Shown piece by piece: positions 25,686-35,754 of a stretch of DNA of 64,000 nucleotides. The notes below the pieces were generated by a model. The model was not told the DNA's origin and searched no databases. It saw nothing but the letters and a program-made list of their open reading frames with translations. A program made the translations under genes and the position numbers. The stretch covers positions 24,297 through 88,296 of the forward strand of contig CAZSMU010000001.1 of NCBI GenBank assembly GCA_964607915.1, given 5' to 3'. This DNA is from JADJPL01 sp964607915. GTDB lineage: Bacteria; Bacteroidota; Bacteroidia; Chitinophagales; Saprospiraceae. Each line of letters opens with the position of its first letter. Positions within the stretch are counted from its first letter, which is position 1.

Positions 25686-26789
25686 ATGAGTTTTCCCATA
25701 AAACGCATTTTTGCTAATATCCTGAAATTCGCGGTATTTTTGGGTACGGGGGTCGGGCTGCTCTATCTCGTGTACCGGCACCAGGCAAATGCCTTTGCCG
25801 CGGATTGTGCGCTCAAGGGCATCCCCGCTTCGGAATGTAGCCTGATAGACAAGATATGGGCGGATTTTCAGGGTATCGCTTTTGGCTGGTTTTTATTGGT
25901 GATTGTCTTTTTTATGATCAGCAACGCAAGCAGGGCCCTGCGCTGGAACATGCTCCTGCGCCCTCTGGGCTATGCCCCCCGCTTCGGCAATGCATTCCTG
26001 ACGATTTTAGTTGGCTACTTCCTCAACCTCGCCTTGCCGCGCATGGGGGAAATCGCTCGTTGCGGCGCTTTTTCCCGCTATGAGCGGATCCCGCTGGAAA
26101 AAGTTCTGGGTACCGTGGTCGTAGATCGCATCATAGATATGCTGAGTATCCTGCTGCTGACCGTTCTGGCATTCGTCCTGGAGTACGACACTATTCGACA
26201 GTTCGTCGGCGAACATGTGACGCTGAGCGGTAAAGGATCGGTACTACAGGTCATCTTCTGGGTCATCCTTCCGTTGTCGGTACTCGGAGTACTGGTCGCG
26301 TGGAAAATGCGGCATCGGCTCTCGCAACTCGGTTTTTTTCAAAAAATTCTGTCTCTGCTCAAAGGATTCTGGGAGGGGATAAAAACCATCGGGCAATTAG
26401 AGCGTCCCTGGTTGTTCGTTCTGCACAGCATCAACGTATGGTTCATGTTTTTTTTGATGTCCTACATTGCCTTCAAGACCTTTGGGGCTACGTCGGGCCT
26501 GCCGATGGTAGCGGCGCTCATGGTGTTTGTCTTCGCGACCTGGGGCGTCGTGGTCCCCTCACCGGGCGGGATGGGATCTTACCACTTTATGGTACAAACG
26601 GCCCTCGCGCTGTACGGGGTAAGCCATGCCGACGGCTTTTCATACGCCAACATCTTTTTTTTCCTGATCCAATTAGGGGGTAATATCCTGCTCGGGATGA
26701 CTGCGATGCTCCTGCTTCCCATCCTAAACCGTGGGTATCAACCCAAATCGCCGGATAATCAAATCGCTGCTGACCTTCAATCAGCCTAA
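25686..26789 (+). CDS. Integral membrane protein, LPG-synthase-TM/UPF0104 family
   Basis: Predicted inner-membrane flippase-like protein, 367 residues and about eight helices. LPG-synthase TM-region landmarks: NASRALRWNMLLRPLGYAPR, LVGYFLNLALPRMGEIARC, VVVDRIIDML and the glycine-rich VVVPSPGGMGSYHFMVQ. The aminoacyl-transfer domain of MprF is absent, so a lipid or glycolipid transport role is more likely than lysyl-PG synthesis. It is the first gene of a plus-strand run; the next gene is 10 bp away. Confidence 0.87.
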   Translation: MSFPIKRIFANILKFAVFLGTGVGLLYLVYRHQANAFAADCALKGIPASECSLIDKIWADFQGIAFGWFLLVIVFFMISNASRALRWNMLLRPLGYAPRFGNAFLTILVGYFLNLALPRMGEIARCGAFSRYERIPLEKVLGTVVVDRIIDMLSILLLTVLAFVLEYDTIRQFVGEHVTLSGKGSVLQVIFWVILPLSVLGVLVAWKMRHRLSQLGFFQKILSLLKGFWEGIKTIGQLERPWLFVLHSINVWFMFFLMSYIAFKTFGATSGLPMVAALMVFVFATWGVVVPSPGGMGSYHFMVQTALALYGVSHADGFSYANIFFFLIQLGGNILLGMTAMLLLPILNRGYQPKSPDNQIAADLQSA

Positions 26790-26799
26790 AGCGCGCCAT

Positions 26800-27300
26800 A
26801 TGTCTTTTTTATCGTCTATACAAGCAAAGGTAATGGATTGGGAACAGGCGGAGGCCTGCGTTGCAGCCTGGCGTTCGCAGGGGCTGTGCATCGTGTTTAC
26901 CAATGGTTGCTTTGACTTGTTGCATTTCGGGCACCTGCATTATTTGGCCCAGGCGCGCGACCTGGGAGACCGCCTGGTCGTCGGACTCAATACCGAAGGG
27001 TCTGTCCGCCGCCTAAAAGGCCCCGGGCGACCTATCCACGACGAGCCTACCCGGTTTCTGCAAATGGCTTCACTGGCGTTCGTGGACCTGGTGGTGGGCT
27101 TTGAGCAAGATACTCCCCAAGCGCTCATCCATCGCCTGATGCCGGATGTATTGGTAAAAGGGGGCGATTATTCGGCGGCGCAAATCGTCGGGGCCGACCT
27201 CGTGCTGGCGCGCGGGGGGCGCGTAGAGACGCTGCCTTTCGTAAACGGGTACTCCACGACCGCCATAGAGCAAAAAATTTTGCGCCAATCAAAACATTGA
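26800..27300 (+). CDS. rfaE2: D-glycero-beta-D-manno-heptose 1-phosphate adenylyltransferase
   Basis: Nucleotidyltransferase of the ADP-heptose pathway for LPS core. The ATG at 26800 (MSFLSSIQAKVMDWEQ) gives 166 residues, matching the stand-alone HldE C-terminal domain; the longer frame from 26731 overlaps the previous gene. The nucleotide-binding signature FTNGCFDLLHFGHLHYLAQA includes HFGH, and the C-terminal VNGYSTTAIEQKI is the ISTT-like motif. The kinase half (RfaE1) is not in this window. It is 10 bp after the membrane-protein gene and 20 bp before Nif3. Confidence 0.92.
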   Translation: MSFLSSIQAKVMDWEQAEACVAAWRSQGLCIVFTNGCFDLLHFGHLHYLAQARDLGDRLVVGLNTEGSVRRLKGPGRPIHDEPTRFLQMASLAFVDLVVGFEQDTPQALIHRLMPDVLVKGGDYSAAQIVGADLVLARGGRVETLPFVNGYSTTAIEQKILRQSKH

Positions 27301-27320
27301 ACTTATCACGCGATCATAAT

Positions 27321-28343
27321 ATGTCTGCTACCGTTCGAGAAATCATCCGCATCCTGGAAGAAACCGCTCCGCCGGCACACCAGGAAGAATACGATAATTC
27401 CGGCCTCCTGTGTGGCGACCTACGCCGGGAAGTACGGGGTATCCTCGTATGCCTCGACACTACGGAAGCGGTACTGGAAGAGGCGGCCCGGCTCGGCTGT
27501 AACCTGGTCGTTTCCCACCATCCTATCGTTTTTAGGGGGCTCAAGCGCCTGACTGGTGCCACGTATGTGGAACGGGTAGTGATGCAGGCCATCCGCCAGG
27601 ATATTGCGGTGTACGCAATCCATACGAACCTGGACAGCATGTATATCAATGGGGTCAATAGCCGTATCGCCGAAAAGTTGGAGCTTTTGGATACGCGTAT
27701 CCTCGCCCCTAAGGACGTGTGGAGACAGGTGCGACTGCCCCTCCCGGCGGCCCTGCTGGAGCCGTTCAAGTCCGGCCTGGGGGCAAATGGCGGGGGCGAA
27801 GTGCTCTCCGCCCTGCACAGCGCCGGCGGGGACGAGGTACTGTGCGAGCTGCGATTCGATGCTGCCCGGCAAAAAAATATCGAAAAATACGTCGCAGCCC
27901 TGCATCCCCCCGCCCTGCAACGGGCAGTCTGGCAGAATGCCCTCGGACCCCACCCCGGTGTGGGAGGGGGCATGATCGGCGAGCTGCCCTTCCCCATGAG
28001 CGGGGTGGACTTCCTGCATTACCTCAAAACCCGGATGCAGACCCAATGCGTGCGGCATACCGCTTTCACCGGGCGCGATATCCGGCGCGTGGCCGTCTGC
28101 GGGGGTGCGGGCAGCTTCCTGCTCAAAACGGCCATATCCCAAGGCGCCGATGCGTACGTGAGCGCCGACTTCAAATACCACGAGTTTTTTGACGCGGACG
28201 GCCAGCTCCTCATCGCAGATATCGGGCACTACGAAAGCGAACAATTTACCATCCACTTGTTACAGGAAATTATTTCAAGTAATTTTCCTAATTTCGCGGT
28301 TTATTGTGCTAAAACAAGCACGAACCCCGTTCATTACTACTAG
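27321..28343 (+). CDS. Nif3-like dinuclear metal-centre protein
   Basis: NIF3/DUF34 family hexameric metal-binding protein, 340 residues; roles proposed for the family include GTP cyclohydrolase I-like and metal-insertion functions, none certain. The ATG at 27321 (MSATVREIIRILEETAPP) fits. Metal motifs: LVVSHHPIVFRGLKRL, AIHTNLDS, and C-terminal DIGHYESEQ. A mid-protein insert domain (~140-220) is the CutA-like PII module seen in longer Nif3 proteins, and AVCGGAGSFLL starts the second half. A zinc-ribbon protein follows 45 bp later, its usual partner. Confidence 0.92.
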   Translation: MSATVREIIRILEETAPPAHQEEYDNSGLLCGDLRREVRGILVCLDTTEAVLEEAARLGCNLVVSHHPIVFRGLKRLTGATYVERVVMQAIRQDIAVYAIHTNLDSMYINGVNSRIAEKLELLDTRILAPKDVWRQVRLPLPAALLEPFKSGLGANGGGEVLSALHSAGGDEVLCELRFDAARQKNIEKYVAALHPPALQRAVWQNALGPHPGVGGGMIGELPFPMSGVDFLHYLKTRMQTQCVRHTAFTGRDIRRVAVCGGAGSFLLKTAISQGADAYVSADFKYHEFFDADGQLLIADIGHYESEQFTIHLLQEIISSNFPNFAVYCAKTSTNPVHYY

Positions 28344-28388
28344 GGAAAACCCGCATAATATAGCAATCAAGGTTAAAAACAACTCAGC

Positions 28389-29168
28389 ATGGCCAACGAA
28401 ATAACGGTTGCAGAGCAACTCAAACAACTGTACGAACTCCAGCTCATCGATTCCAAAATCGATGAAATCGAAGTCCTCAAGGGGGAGCTACCTATCGAGG
28501 TGGGCGATCTGGAAGACGAAATTGCGGGGCTGGAAATCCGCACCGGGAAGCTGCGGGCCGCCATTAAAGAACTTCAGGCCAATATTTCCAAACAACAGGC
28601 CAACGCCAAAGAAGCGGAATCCCTCATCGAGCGCTATAAGTCCCAGCTCGACAATGTCAAGAACAACAGGGAATTTGACGCGCTGAACAAGGAAATCGAA
28701 ATGCAGGGGCTCGACATCCAACTCGCCGAAAAGCGGATGCGCCAAAGCAGTGCGGAAATCGAAGTCAAAGAGGAACAGTTGCGCGCCGTAGAAGAAAAAC
28801 TGGCCAAAAAACAAAAAGACCTCGAAGTCAAAAAGACCGAGTTGCAGGACATCATTTCCAAAACGGAAACGGAGGAAACCGAGTTGCGCGAACACTCCAA
28901 CGCCGCCCGCCAACACGTGGAGCCGCGCCTGATCAAAGCGTACGATAAAATCCGTTCTTCCTACCGCAACAGCCTGGCGGTAGTGACGGTACAAAGGGAT
29001 TCCTGCGGCGGCTGCTTCAACAAAATCCCTCCGCAGCTCCAGTTGGAAATCGCTATGCGCAAGAAAATCATCGTCTGTGAGTACTGCGGTCGTATCCTGG
29101 TGGATGATTATATCCTCGATTCAAATTACCAGCCGGGTTTTGCGCGGGAAGAAGCCGGAAATGCCTGA
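28389..29168 (+). CDS. Coiled-coil protein with C4-type zinc ribbon (DUF164-like)
   Basis: Soluble 259-residue protein. Residues ~10-195 form a long heptad-rich coiled coil (LKQLYELQLIDSKIDEIEVL through charged repeats). The C-terminal ~200-245 is a zinc ribbon with two CxxC pairs (DSCGGCFNKIPPQ and VCEYCGRILVDD). This architecture matches the DUF164/CdsZ-like family, proposed to act in translation or nucleic-acid handling. Placement directly after Nif3 is conserved in many bacteria and supports the call. Confidence 0.88.
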   Translation: MANEITVAEQLKQLYELQLIDSKIDEIEVLKGELPIEVGDLEDEIAGLEIRTGKLRAAIKELQANISKQQANAKEAESLIERYKSQLDNVKNNREFDALNKEIEMQGLDIQLAEKRMRQSSAEIEVKEEQLRAVEEKLAKKQKDLEVKKTELQDIISKTETEETELREHSNAARQHVEPRLIKAYDKIRSSYRNSLAVVTVQRDSCGGCFNKIPPQLQLEIAMRKKIIVCEYCGRILVDDYILDSNYQPGFAREEAGNA

Positions 29169-29177
29169 ATCTCGGTC

Positions 29178-30665
29178 GTGCGGCACCTGCTGAACGCTGC
29201 CTTCTGTCTGCTGTTGTGCGTGGGCCCTCTGAGCGGCGCCTCCTTCGACTACTCGGAGCCAGCCCCGGCGGTGTACCGACTTGCCCTTTCTTTGAAAATC
29301 GAAGAAGCAGAACGGCTGCTCCTGCGGATGCAAAACCGGAATCCGGATAACCTGGCGGTACAGCACCTATATAATTACGTGGACTTCGCACGCCTCTTCA
29401 CTAGTGAAGACCCTGCGGCGTATGCCCGGCTCAAGAAAAACGAGGAAGCCCGCATACGGAACATACAGACGGGAAACCCCGGGTCGCCGTACTACCTGTA
29501 TGTCCAGGCGGATATCCGCCTTCAATGGGCCCTGCTCAAGTTCCGTTTTAACGAGCCAGTGTCTGCTTTCCTCGATATGGGCAAGGCGTACCGCTTGCTG
29601 CGCAGGAATCAGGAATTATTCCCTTCTTTTTTGCCCAACCAAAAAAACCTGGCCATTCTGCATGCTCTGGCCGGCACCATCCCGGATACATACCGCTGGG
29701 GCGCCAGGGTTCTGGGGGGATTGTCCGGTACCGTGAATCAGGGGCGCGCAGAGTTCGAACAGGTTCTCCACAAAGCGCGCAAGCAGGCGTTTTTTTTCAA
29801 GGAGGAAACGGTACTGATCTACGCGTACGTGTTGCTCCGCCTTTGCAATGAGGGTGAAAAAGCGTGGGATCTGCTGTCTGACCTGCCCTTGAATCCCCAA
29901 AATAACCTGCTGCACTGCTTCGTACAGGCGGATATTGCCATGCAGACCGGCCGTAACGATGCCGCCCTGGAAACCCTCGAAAAACGCCCGGCAGGCCCGG
30001 GTTTTCTCCCTTTTCCCCAATTGGACTACATGCTGGGGGCGGCTCGTTTGCGCAAGCTCGACCCGCGCGCTTCCAATGCTTTTTTGACCTTCTTAGCGCA
30101 ACACAAAGGGCCAAATGGCATCAAAGACACCTACCAAAAACTCGCCTGGCATGCTTGGGCCCTGCGCAATGACCAGGCAGCCTATCGGCAGTACATGCTG
30201 CGCGCCATCAAAGAAGGGCAGGCTGTCGCCGGGGCGGATAAAAACGCCCTGGAGGAAGCGGAGACCCAGCAGATGCCCCTCAAAGCACTGCTGAAAGCGC
30301 GCCTGCTCTTCGACGGAGGATACTACCAGGAGGCGCTGCAAGCCGTTCAGGCTGCCGAACCGCACACGTTCGCCCAACGCCTGGAATACCACTACCGGAG
30401 CGGCCGTATCCTGCACGCCCTAAAAAATTATCCCAAAGCCTTGGCGAATTACCAAAAAACGATAGCCTTGGGGCGCAACGATGCCTCTTACCTGGCGTGC
30501 AATGCCGCCCTGCAAAGCGGACTAATCTACGAACTCCTGGGCAAAACCCCGGAGGCAGAGCGCTTTTTCCAGATTTGCCTCTCCATGAACCCCGAAGATT
30601 ATCGCTCCGGACTGCACCAGGCGGCCAAAGCAGGTCTGAGTAGGCTAAAAGACCAGAAAAATTAA
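29178..30665 (+). CDS. Secreted TPR-repeat protein of unknown function
   Basis: I do not recognise a named family. The start is a GTG at 29178, 9 bp after the previous stop, giving signal peptide HLLNAAFCLLLCVGPLSGAS and 495 residues. The rest is almost all helical with tetratricopeptide-like repeats, clearest near the C-terminus (YHYRSGRILHALKNYPKALA and ALQSGLIYELLGKTPEAERF). Likely a periplasmic scaffold. It closes the Nif3 group; about 140 bp with a half-copy of the intergenic repeat separate it from pheT. Confidence 0.78.
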   Translation: MRHLLNAAFCLLLCVGPLSGASFDYSEPAPAVYRLALSLKIEEAERLLLRMQNRNPDNLAVQHLYNYVDFARLFTSEDPAAYARLKKNEEARIRNIQTGNPGSPYYLYVQADIRLQWALLKFRFNEPVSAFLDMGKAYRLLRRNQELFPSFLPNQKNLAILHALAGTIPDTYRWGARVLGGLSGTVNQGRAEFEQVLHKARKQAFFFKEETVLIYAYVLLRLCNEGEKAWDLLSDLPLNPQNNLLHCFVQADIAMQTGRNDAALETLEKRPAGPGFLPFPQLDYMLGAARLRKLDPRASNAFLTFLAQHKGPNGIKDTYQKLAWHAWALRNDQAAYRQYMLRAIKEGQAVAGADKNALEEAETQQMPLKALLKARLLFDGGYYQEALQAVQAAEPHTFAQRLEYHYRSGRILHALKNYPKALANYQKTIALGRNDASYLACNAALQSGLIYELLGKTPEAERFFQICLSMNPEDYRSGLHQAAKAGLSRLKDQKN

Positions 30666-30690
30666 CCCGAGCATACCCTAGGTATACTCC

Positions 30691-30703
30691 GTGCAACAAG
30701 TCT
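30691..30703. repeat. TTGTTGCGAG-family half-element
   Basis: GTGCAACAAGTCT equals the right inverted end of the family. No left end or core is evident. It lies in the spacer between the TPR gene and pheT. Confidence 0.5.
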
Positions 30704-30803
30704 ACTTTATACAACCTGTCCTGAAAATTTACACAAAACCTGTTACACGGAGGCATACAAGCGGTCTATTCCCTACCTTTACCTTTTCTTATAAATCGCG
30801 CTT

Positions 30804-33248
30804 ATGAAAATCTCTTTGAACTGGCTCAAAGATTATCTTGACCTCCCCATGGCGCCGGAAAAAATCGGCGAAATACTCACCGATATCGGCCTCGAACTCG
30901 AGAGCATGGAACGGGTAGAACGTATACCAGGCGGCCTCGAAGGGGTCGTCGTCGGCCATGTGCTCGAATGTATGCGGCATCCCAACGCAGATAAACTTTC
31001 ATTGACCCGCGTGGATATCGGTGCGGGGGCAACGCTGCAAATCGTTTGTGGTGCCCCCAATGTGGCCCAGGGACAAAAAGTGCTGGTCGCCACTGTCGGC
31101 ACCACTCTCCACCCCGTAGAAGGAGAACCCCTCACCCTCAAAAAAGGGAAAATCCGGGGGGAAGACTCCGAGGGCATGATTTGCGCACAGGACGAACTGG
31201 GCCTCGGCCATGACCATAGCGGTATCCTGGTTCTGCCCCCCGACGCCCCCGTGGGCCTTCCTGCAAAGGCATGGTTCGATCTGAAAGAAGATTATCTCTT
31301 CGAAATAGGCCTCACCCCCAACCGCTCCGACGCCACCAGTCACCTCGGCGTTGCCCGCGACCTGGCCGCCGCATTGAAAACAAACTACAGCCATCCGGGG
31401 ACTTTGTGCGTACCGGATGTCAGCGCTTTCACCGTGGATAACCACGACCTGCCCGTCCAGGTCGTCGTGGAAAACACAGAGGCCTGCCCGCGGTATTGCG
31501 GCGTCTCTATCTCGGGCGTCCGCGTCGGAGAGTCGCCGCAATGGCTCGTAGAGCGCCTCAACGTCATCGGCGTGCGCTCTATCAATAACGTGGTGGACGC
31601 CACTAACTACGTACTCAACGAACTGGGCCAGCCTCTCCATGCTTTTGACCTCGACCAAATCGGCGGTCGGAAGGTAGTGGTCAAGACCCTGCCCCACGAA
31701 ACCCGCTTCCGCGCACTGGATGATACAGAACGCGTTCTGCACGAGGAAGACCTCATGATCTGCGACGGGGAATCGCGCGGTATGTGCATCGGCGGGGTGT
31801 TCGGAGGCCTGCACTCGGGGGTTAAAGACGATACCGTGAATATTTTCCTGGAGGCTGCGCACTTCAACCCGCGTTATATCCGCCGCACGAGTATGCGCCA
31901 CAACCTGCGCACCGACGCGGCCCGCATCTTTGAAAAAGGGAGCGACCCCAATATCGCCCGCTACGCCCTTCAGCGCGCAGCCCTGCTGATTCAGCAACTA
32001 GCCGGTGGAAAAATCGCGTCCGACATCGTGGATATCTATCCCCATCCGGTACAGCCTCGTCGTATTGCCCTGCGCTACGCACATGTAAACCAACTGATTG
32101 GCGCTTTTCTGGAGCCGCGTGAAATAGAATCCATCCTCGAAGCACTGAACATGGGCGTACAGCGCGTTTCCTCTGATGAAATGCTCGTTTCCGTGCCTAC
32201 GGATAAAGCCGATGTGACTCGTCCCACCGACCTCATCGAGGAAATCCTTCGTATCTATGGGTTCAACAAAGTGGCCATCCCCGACAAGTTTAGCTATACC
32301 CTGAACCTCAAGCCACAGCCCGACCCTTCGGATATGCGCAATGTCGTAGCCAACTTCCTGGCCGCCTCCGGCTTTAACGAGATGATGGCGCTGTCGCTCT
32401 CCCAGTCGCGCTACTACCGGAATCCCCTGCTCGGCGTCGCCGAAGAGGAGCTGGCCTACATCCACAATACCTCCAACGCCCATCTGGATGTTATGCGCCC
32501 AGATATGCTCGTCAGTGGCCTGGAAACCGTGCTGCACAACCAAAACCGCCAGCAAAACCGCCTGCGCTTGTTCGAATTTGGAAAAAAATACCGCAAAACG
32601 GAATCTGGCTATGCAGAAACGGGGCAACTCGCTCTTTTTCTTTGCGGGGACCGCTGGAAAGAAAGCTGGCTGGCCGACAAAAAGGCGCAAACGGGCTTTT
32701 TTACCCTGAAAGCCTATGCATCCCAAATTCTGCAGCGGACAGGTATCGAGGGAACGCAGGAAAAACCGCTCTCACATACCGCTTTTTCGTACGGCCTACA
32801 ACTCCAGCGCGGCCCCCAGGTGTTGGTCGAACTGGGAAAAATCAACGGAATGCTGACCCGCGAAATGGGCATCCGCGGAGAAGTCTTCGCCGCCGTGTTC
32901 AATTGGGACCTGCTCCTGCAAGCTATGGGCAAACAACGCATCCGCTACGCCGAGGTGCCGCGATTCCCCAATACCCGCCGCGACCTCGCCCTGGTAGTGG
33001 ATCAATCTGTGCATTTCTCCGAAATGGCCGCTATCGCCCGCAAAGTGGGCAAAAAATGGATTCGCGAGGTCAACCTCTTCGATGTCTATGAGAATGAAAG
33101 CCAACTCGGTAGCGGCAAACGCTCCTGCGCCTTGAGCTACGTGTTCGAAAATCCGGAACGCACCCTTCAGGACAAAGAAGTAGATGAAATCATGGACCAG
33201 CTCATCCGCGAATACGAAATGAAACTTAATGCAGCTATCCGGCGTTAG
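30804..33248 (+). CDS. pheT: Phenylalanyl-tRNA synthetase beta subunit
   Basis: Beta chain of the alpha2beta2 enzyme charging tRNA-Phe, 814 residues, normal length. Starts MKISLNWLKDYLDLPM. In order: the EMAP/tRNA-binding domain at ~40-150 (HPNADKLSLTRVDIGAG, CGAPNVAQGQKV), the B3/B4 editing domain (~210-390, NNVVDATNYVLNELGQPLHA), B5 (~405-475), the catalytic-like core, and the C-terminal anticodon-binding FDX-ACB domain (FPNTRRDLALVVDQSVHF to the end). pheS is not adjacent, as is usual in Bacteroidota. Confidence 0.97.
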   Translation: MKISLNWLKDYLDLPMAPEKIGEILTDIGLELESMERVERIPGGLEGVVVGHVLECMRHPNADKLSLTRVDIGAGATLQIVCGAPNVAQGQKVLVATVGTTLHPVEGEPLTLKKGKIRGEDSEGMICAQDELGLGHDHSGILVLPPDAPVGLPAKAWFDLKEDYLFEIGLTPNRSDATSHLGVARDLAAALKTNYSHPGTLCVPDVSAFTVDNHDLPVQVVVENTEACPRYCGVSISGVRVGESPQWLVERLNVIGVRSINNVVDATNYVLNELGQPLHAFDLDQIGGRKVVVKTLPHETRFRALDDTERVLHEEDLMICDGESRGMCIGGVFGGLHSGVKDDTVNIFLEAAHFNPRYIRRTSMRHNLRTDAARIFEKGSDPNIARYALQRAALLIQQLAGGKIASDIVDIYPHPVQPRRIALRYAHVNQLIGAFLEPREIESILEALNMGVQRVSSDEMLVSVPTDKADVTRPTDLIEEILRIYGFNKVAIPDKFSYTLNLKPQPDPSDMRNVVANFLAASGFNEMMALSLSQSRYYRNPLLGVAEEELAYIHNTSNAHLDVMRPDMLVSGLETVLHNQNRQQNRLRLFEFGKKYRKTESGYAETGQLALFLCGDRWKESWLADKKAQTGFFTLKAYASQILQRTGIEGTQEKPLSHTAFSYGLQLQRGPQVLVELGKINGMLTREMGIRGEVFAAVFNWDLLLQAMGKQRIRYAEVPRFPNTRRDLALVVDQSVHFSEMAAIARKVGKKWIREVNLFDVYENESQLGSGKRSCALSYVFENPERTLQDKEVDEIMDQLIREYEMKLNAAIRR

Positions 33249-33321
33249 CTTTTTAGCTTATAAAAAGGGAAAATATACCCGCTATGGCAAAGTAAGAACG
33301 ATTAAAATAGGAATCCCCGGT

Positions 33322-33618
33322 ATGGAGGCATTAGAACGCTTGGATCGAATCGAGGCAAAAGTCGGCCAGTTCATCTTAAAAATACAACAGGTCAACCGCA
33401 TGAACGAAGCGTTGGTGCGGGAAAACCAGCAGCTCCAACTGGAATTGCTCGAACGGGACAAACTCGTCGCCGGGCTCAAAGAACTACTGCGCGATATGGA
33501 ACAAAAAAACACGCGGATGAAAGCCGATGAGGCGCAAAGGACAGCCTCCGTCCAACGACAACTGGAACAGTCCGTGCGCCAATTGAATGCCTGTATCGAA
33601 CAGTTGCGCAATCTGTGA
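33322..33618 (+). CDS. Small coiled-coil protein between pheT and zapA
   Basis: 98 residues from the ATG at 33322 (MEALERLDRIEAKVGQFILK); the frame extends back into pheT but without conserved sequence. It is almost entirely one heptad-patterned helix (ENQQLQLELLERDKLVAGLK). Its stop is one base from the zapA ATG, so the two are tightly coupled. ZapB-like partnership with ZapA in Z-ring assembly is plausible from position and shape only; no sequence motif proves it. Confidence 0.8.
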   Translation: MEALERLDRIEAKVGQFILKIQQVNRMNEALVRENQQLQLELLERDKLVAGLKELLRDMEQKNTRMKADEAQRTASVQRQLEQSVRQLNACIEQLRNL

Positions 33619-33619
33619 T

Positions 33620-33925
33620 ATGGAGAACCAGGAAAGCAGGCATATTACCGTCCTTATCGCAGGGAGGCCCTATCCACTCAAGGTCAGGGCAGAAGATGAA
33701 GCGACCATCCGCCAAATCGTAGGCGAGGTGAACGATAAAGTCAACCGCTTCCAGCTGGCCCACCCGAACAAAGACAAACAGGACTGCCTCTCTATGATGC
33801 TGCTGACGTATGCCGTGGATTTGTTCAAAAGCCGGCAAGTCAACCTGCCCGATCCGGAGGTGCTCGAAAACCGGCTCGCCCGCTTGCACCGCTTGCTGGA
33901 AGAGGCGCTCGCCCCCGATGCCTGA
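33620..33925 (+). CDS. zapA: Cell division protein ZapA-like
   Basis: 101-residue ZapA-family protein, predicted to crosslink FtsZ filaments. The ATG at 33620 (MENQESRHITVLIAGRPYPL) follows the previous stop by one base; the frame from 33587 overlaps the preceding gene. The N-terminal half has the ZapA beta-hairpin (ITVLIAGRPYPLKVRAEDEA) and IRQIVGEVNDKVNRFQ; the C-terminal half is a helix suited to a tetrameric coiled coil. rny follows after 128 bp. Confidence 0.88.
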   Translation: MENQESRHITVLIAGRPYPLKVRAEDEATIRQIVGEVNDKVNRFQLAHPNKDKQDCLSMMLLTYAVDLFKSRQVNLPDPEVLENRLARLHRLLEEALAPDA

Positions 33926-34053
33926 ACGACTTCGCTCGCAGCCTGTGCTTTAAACGATGCAATTATTTGTATAAATAACCCATTTGGGATGTTTTTAGGT
34001 TTTTTTGTAGTATTTTACAGTTTTTTAAAACGCACATAAACAAGAGTACACGA

Positions 34054-35736
34054 ATGGATATAGGAATAGGATTGCTCATCGGACTCGCCATCGGCGCCGT
34101 AATCGGCTACCTGCTGGTAAATGCCGCTTTGAGCAGGAACCGAAAAAAACTACAGGATGAGGCCAATAATCAGGCCGATCTCCAAATCAAAGAAGCTCGC
34201 CTGACCGCAAAACGCCTCACTGACGAAGCGGAAATGAAAGCGGAAAAAATCCTGGACCAAGCCGAAAACAAAAACGAACGGATCAAACAAAAGAAAATCC
34301 AGGAGGCCAAGGAGCATTTCAACAAACTCAAGTCCACCTTCGATACGCATAAGTCGGAACAACTCGTGCAGCTGAAGGAACGCGAAATGGAAATCCGCGC
34401 CTTAGATAACGAGTTCAAAACCAAAGAGGAAAAAATCGAAGAACGCCAACGCGCCCTCGAAACCCAAAAAACGGAAATCGAACTCAAAGACGCAGAGCTC
34501 AACGCCATCCGCGAAAACCTGGAGAAACAACTCAAAATCGTGGCCAAAAAGAAAGAGGAACTCGATATGGCCAACGAACTTCGCATCAAGGAACTGGAAA
34601 GTATTGCCCGCCTGACCGAACAGGAGGCCAAAGAGCAACTGCTCGACGCCGTGCGCGCAAAAGCAGAAACCGATGCCATGGCCATCGTCAAAGAATCCGT
34701 CGAACAGGCTAAAGCAGACGCCAACAAAGAAGCTAAGAAAATCGTCATCCAGACTATTCAGCGCATGTGCGCAGAATATACCATCGAGAATACGGTCTCC
34801 GTCTTCCACCTGGATTCCGACGATTTGAAAGGCCAAATCATCGGCCGCGAAGGCCGCAACATCCGCGCCCTCGAAGCAGCTACCGGTGCCGAAATCGTGG
34901 TGGACGATACCCCCGAGGCCATCGTCATCTCCAGCTTCGACCCCATCCGCCGCGAGGTGGCGCGTCTGGCCCTCAAAAAACTGGTGGCCGATGGCCGCAT
35001 CCACCCGGCCCGCATCGAAGAGGTCGTCGCCAAAACGCGCAAGCAGCTCGATGAACAAATCGTCGAAATCGGCGAACGCACCGTCATCGAATTAGACCTC
35101 CACGGCCTGGATCCCTACCTCGTTAAAATGGTAGGCCGCATGCGCTTCCGCTCTTCCTACGGGCAAAACCTGCTGAAACACTCCATCGAAACGGCCAACC
35201 TCTGCGCAATCATGGCCGCAGAACTGGGGCTCAACCCCAAACAAATCAAACTGGCCAAACGGGCCGGCCTCCTCCACGATATCGGTAAAGTGGCCGAAGA
35301 GGAAAGCGAGCTCTCCCACGCCATTCTGGGTATGAAACTGTGCGAAAAGTACAAGGAAAACCCGGCCGTCTGCAATGCTGTCGGCGCTCACCACGATGAA
35401 ATCGAGATGAACAACATCATCTCCCCCATCATACAGGCCTGCGACGCCATCTCCGGCGCCCGCCCGGGCGCCCGCCGCGAAATCCTGGAAAGCTACCTCA
35501 AACGAATCGGCGAACTGGAAGAACTGGCTATGTCGCACGAGGGAGTGTCCAAAGCATTCGCCATGCAGGCTGGCCGCGAACTGCGCGTCATCGTGGAAAG
35601 CGAAAAGGTCAGCGATGCATACGCCGACGACCTGGCTTTTCTCATCTCCCAGAAAATACAGGAAGGGATGCAGTATCCCGGCCAGATAAAAGTTACCGTC
35701 ATCCGGGAAAAGCGCGCTATCTCCTACGCGCGCTAA
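34054..35736 (+). CDS. rny: Ribonuclease Y
   Basis: Membrane-anchored endoribonuclease initiating mRNA decay, 560 residues, slightly longer than the ~520 norm because of an extended coiled coil. Order: N-terminal membrane helix ([20 protein letters not shown]), long charged coiled coil (~30-235), KH domain (~250-320, [20 protein letters not shown]), and HD phosphodiesterase with [11 protein letters not shown] (~405). The C-terminal region is well conserved ([20 protein letters not shown]). A GC-rich hairpin with a T-run begins 43 bp after its stop, inside the next reading frame. Confidence 0.96.
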   Translation: MDIGIGLLIGLAIGAVIGYLLVNAALSRNRKKLQDEANNQADLQIKEARLTAKRLTDEAEMKAEKILDQAENKNERIKQKKIQEAKEHFNKLKSTFDTHKSEQLVQLKEREMEIRALDNEFKTKEEKIEERQRALETQKTEIELKDAELNAIRENLEKQLKIVAKKKEELDMANELRIKELESIARLTEQEAKEQLLDAVRAKAETDAMAIVKESVEQAKADANKEAKKIVIQTIQRMCAEYTIENTVSVFHLDSDDLKGQIIGREGRNIRALEAATGAEIVVDDTPEAIVISSFDPIRREVARLALKKLVADGRIHPARIEEVVAKTRKQLDEQIVEIGERTVIELDLHGLDPYLVKMVGRMRFRSSYGQNLLKHSIETANLCAIMAAELGLNPKQIKLAKRAGLLHDIGKVAEEESELSHAILGMKLCEKYKENPAVCNAVGAHHDEIEMNNIISPIIQACDAISGARPGARREILESYLKRIGELEELAMSHEGVSKAFAMQAGRELRVIVESEKVSDAYADDLAFLISQKIQEGMQYPGQIKVTVIREKRAISYAR

Positions 35737-35754
35737 CCCGCTAATCCTGTCGCT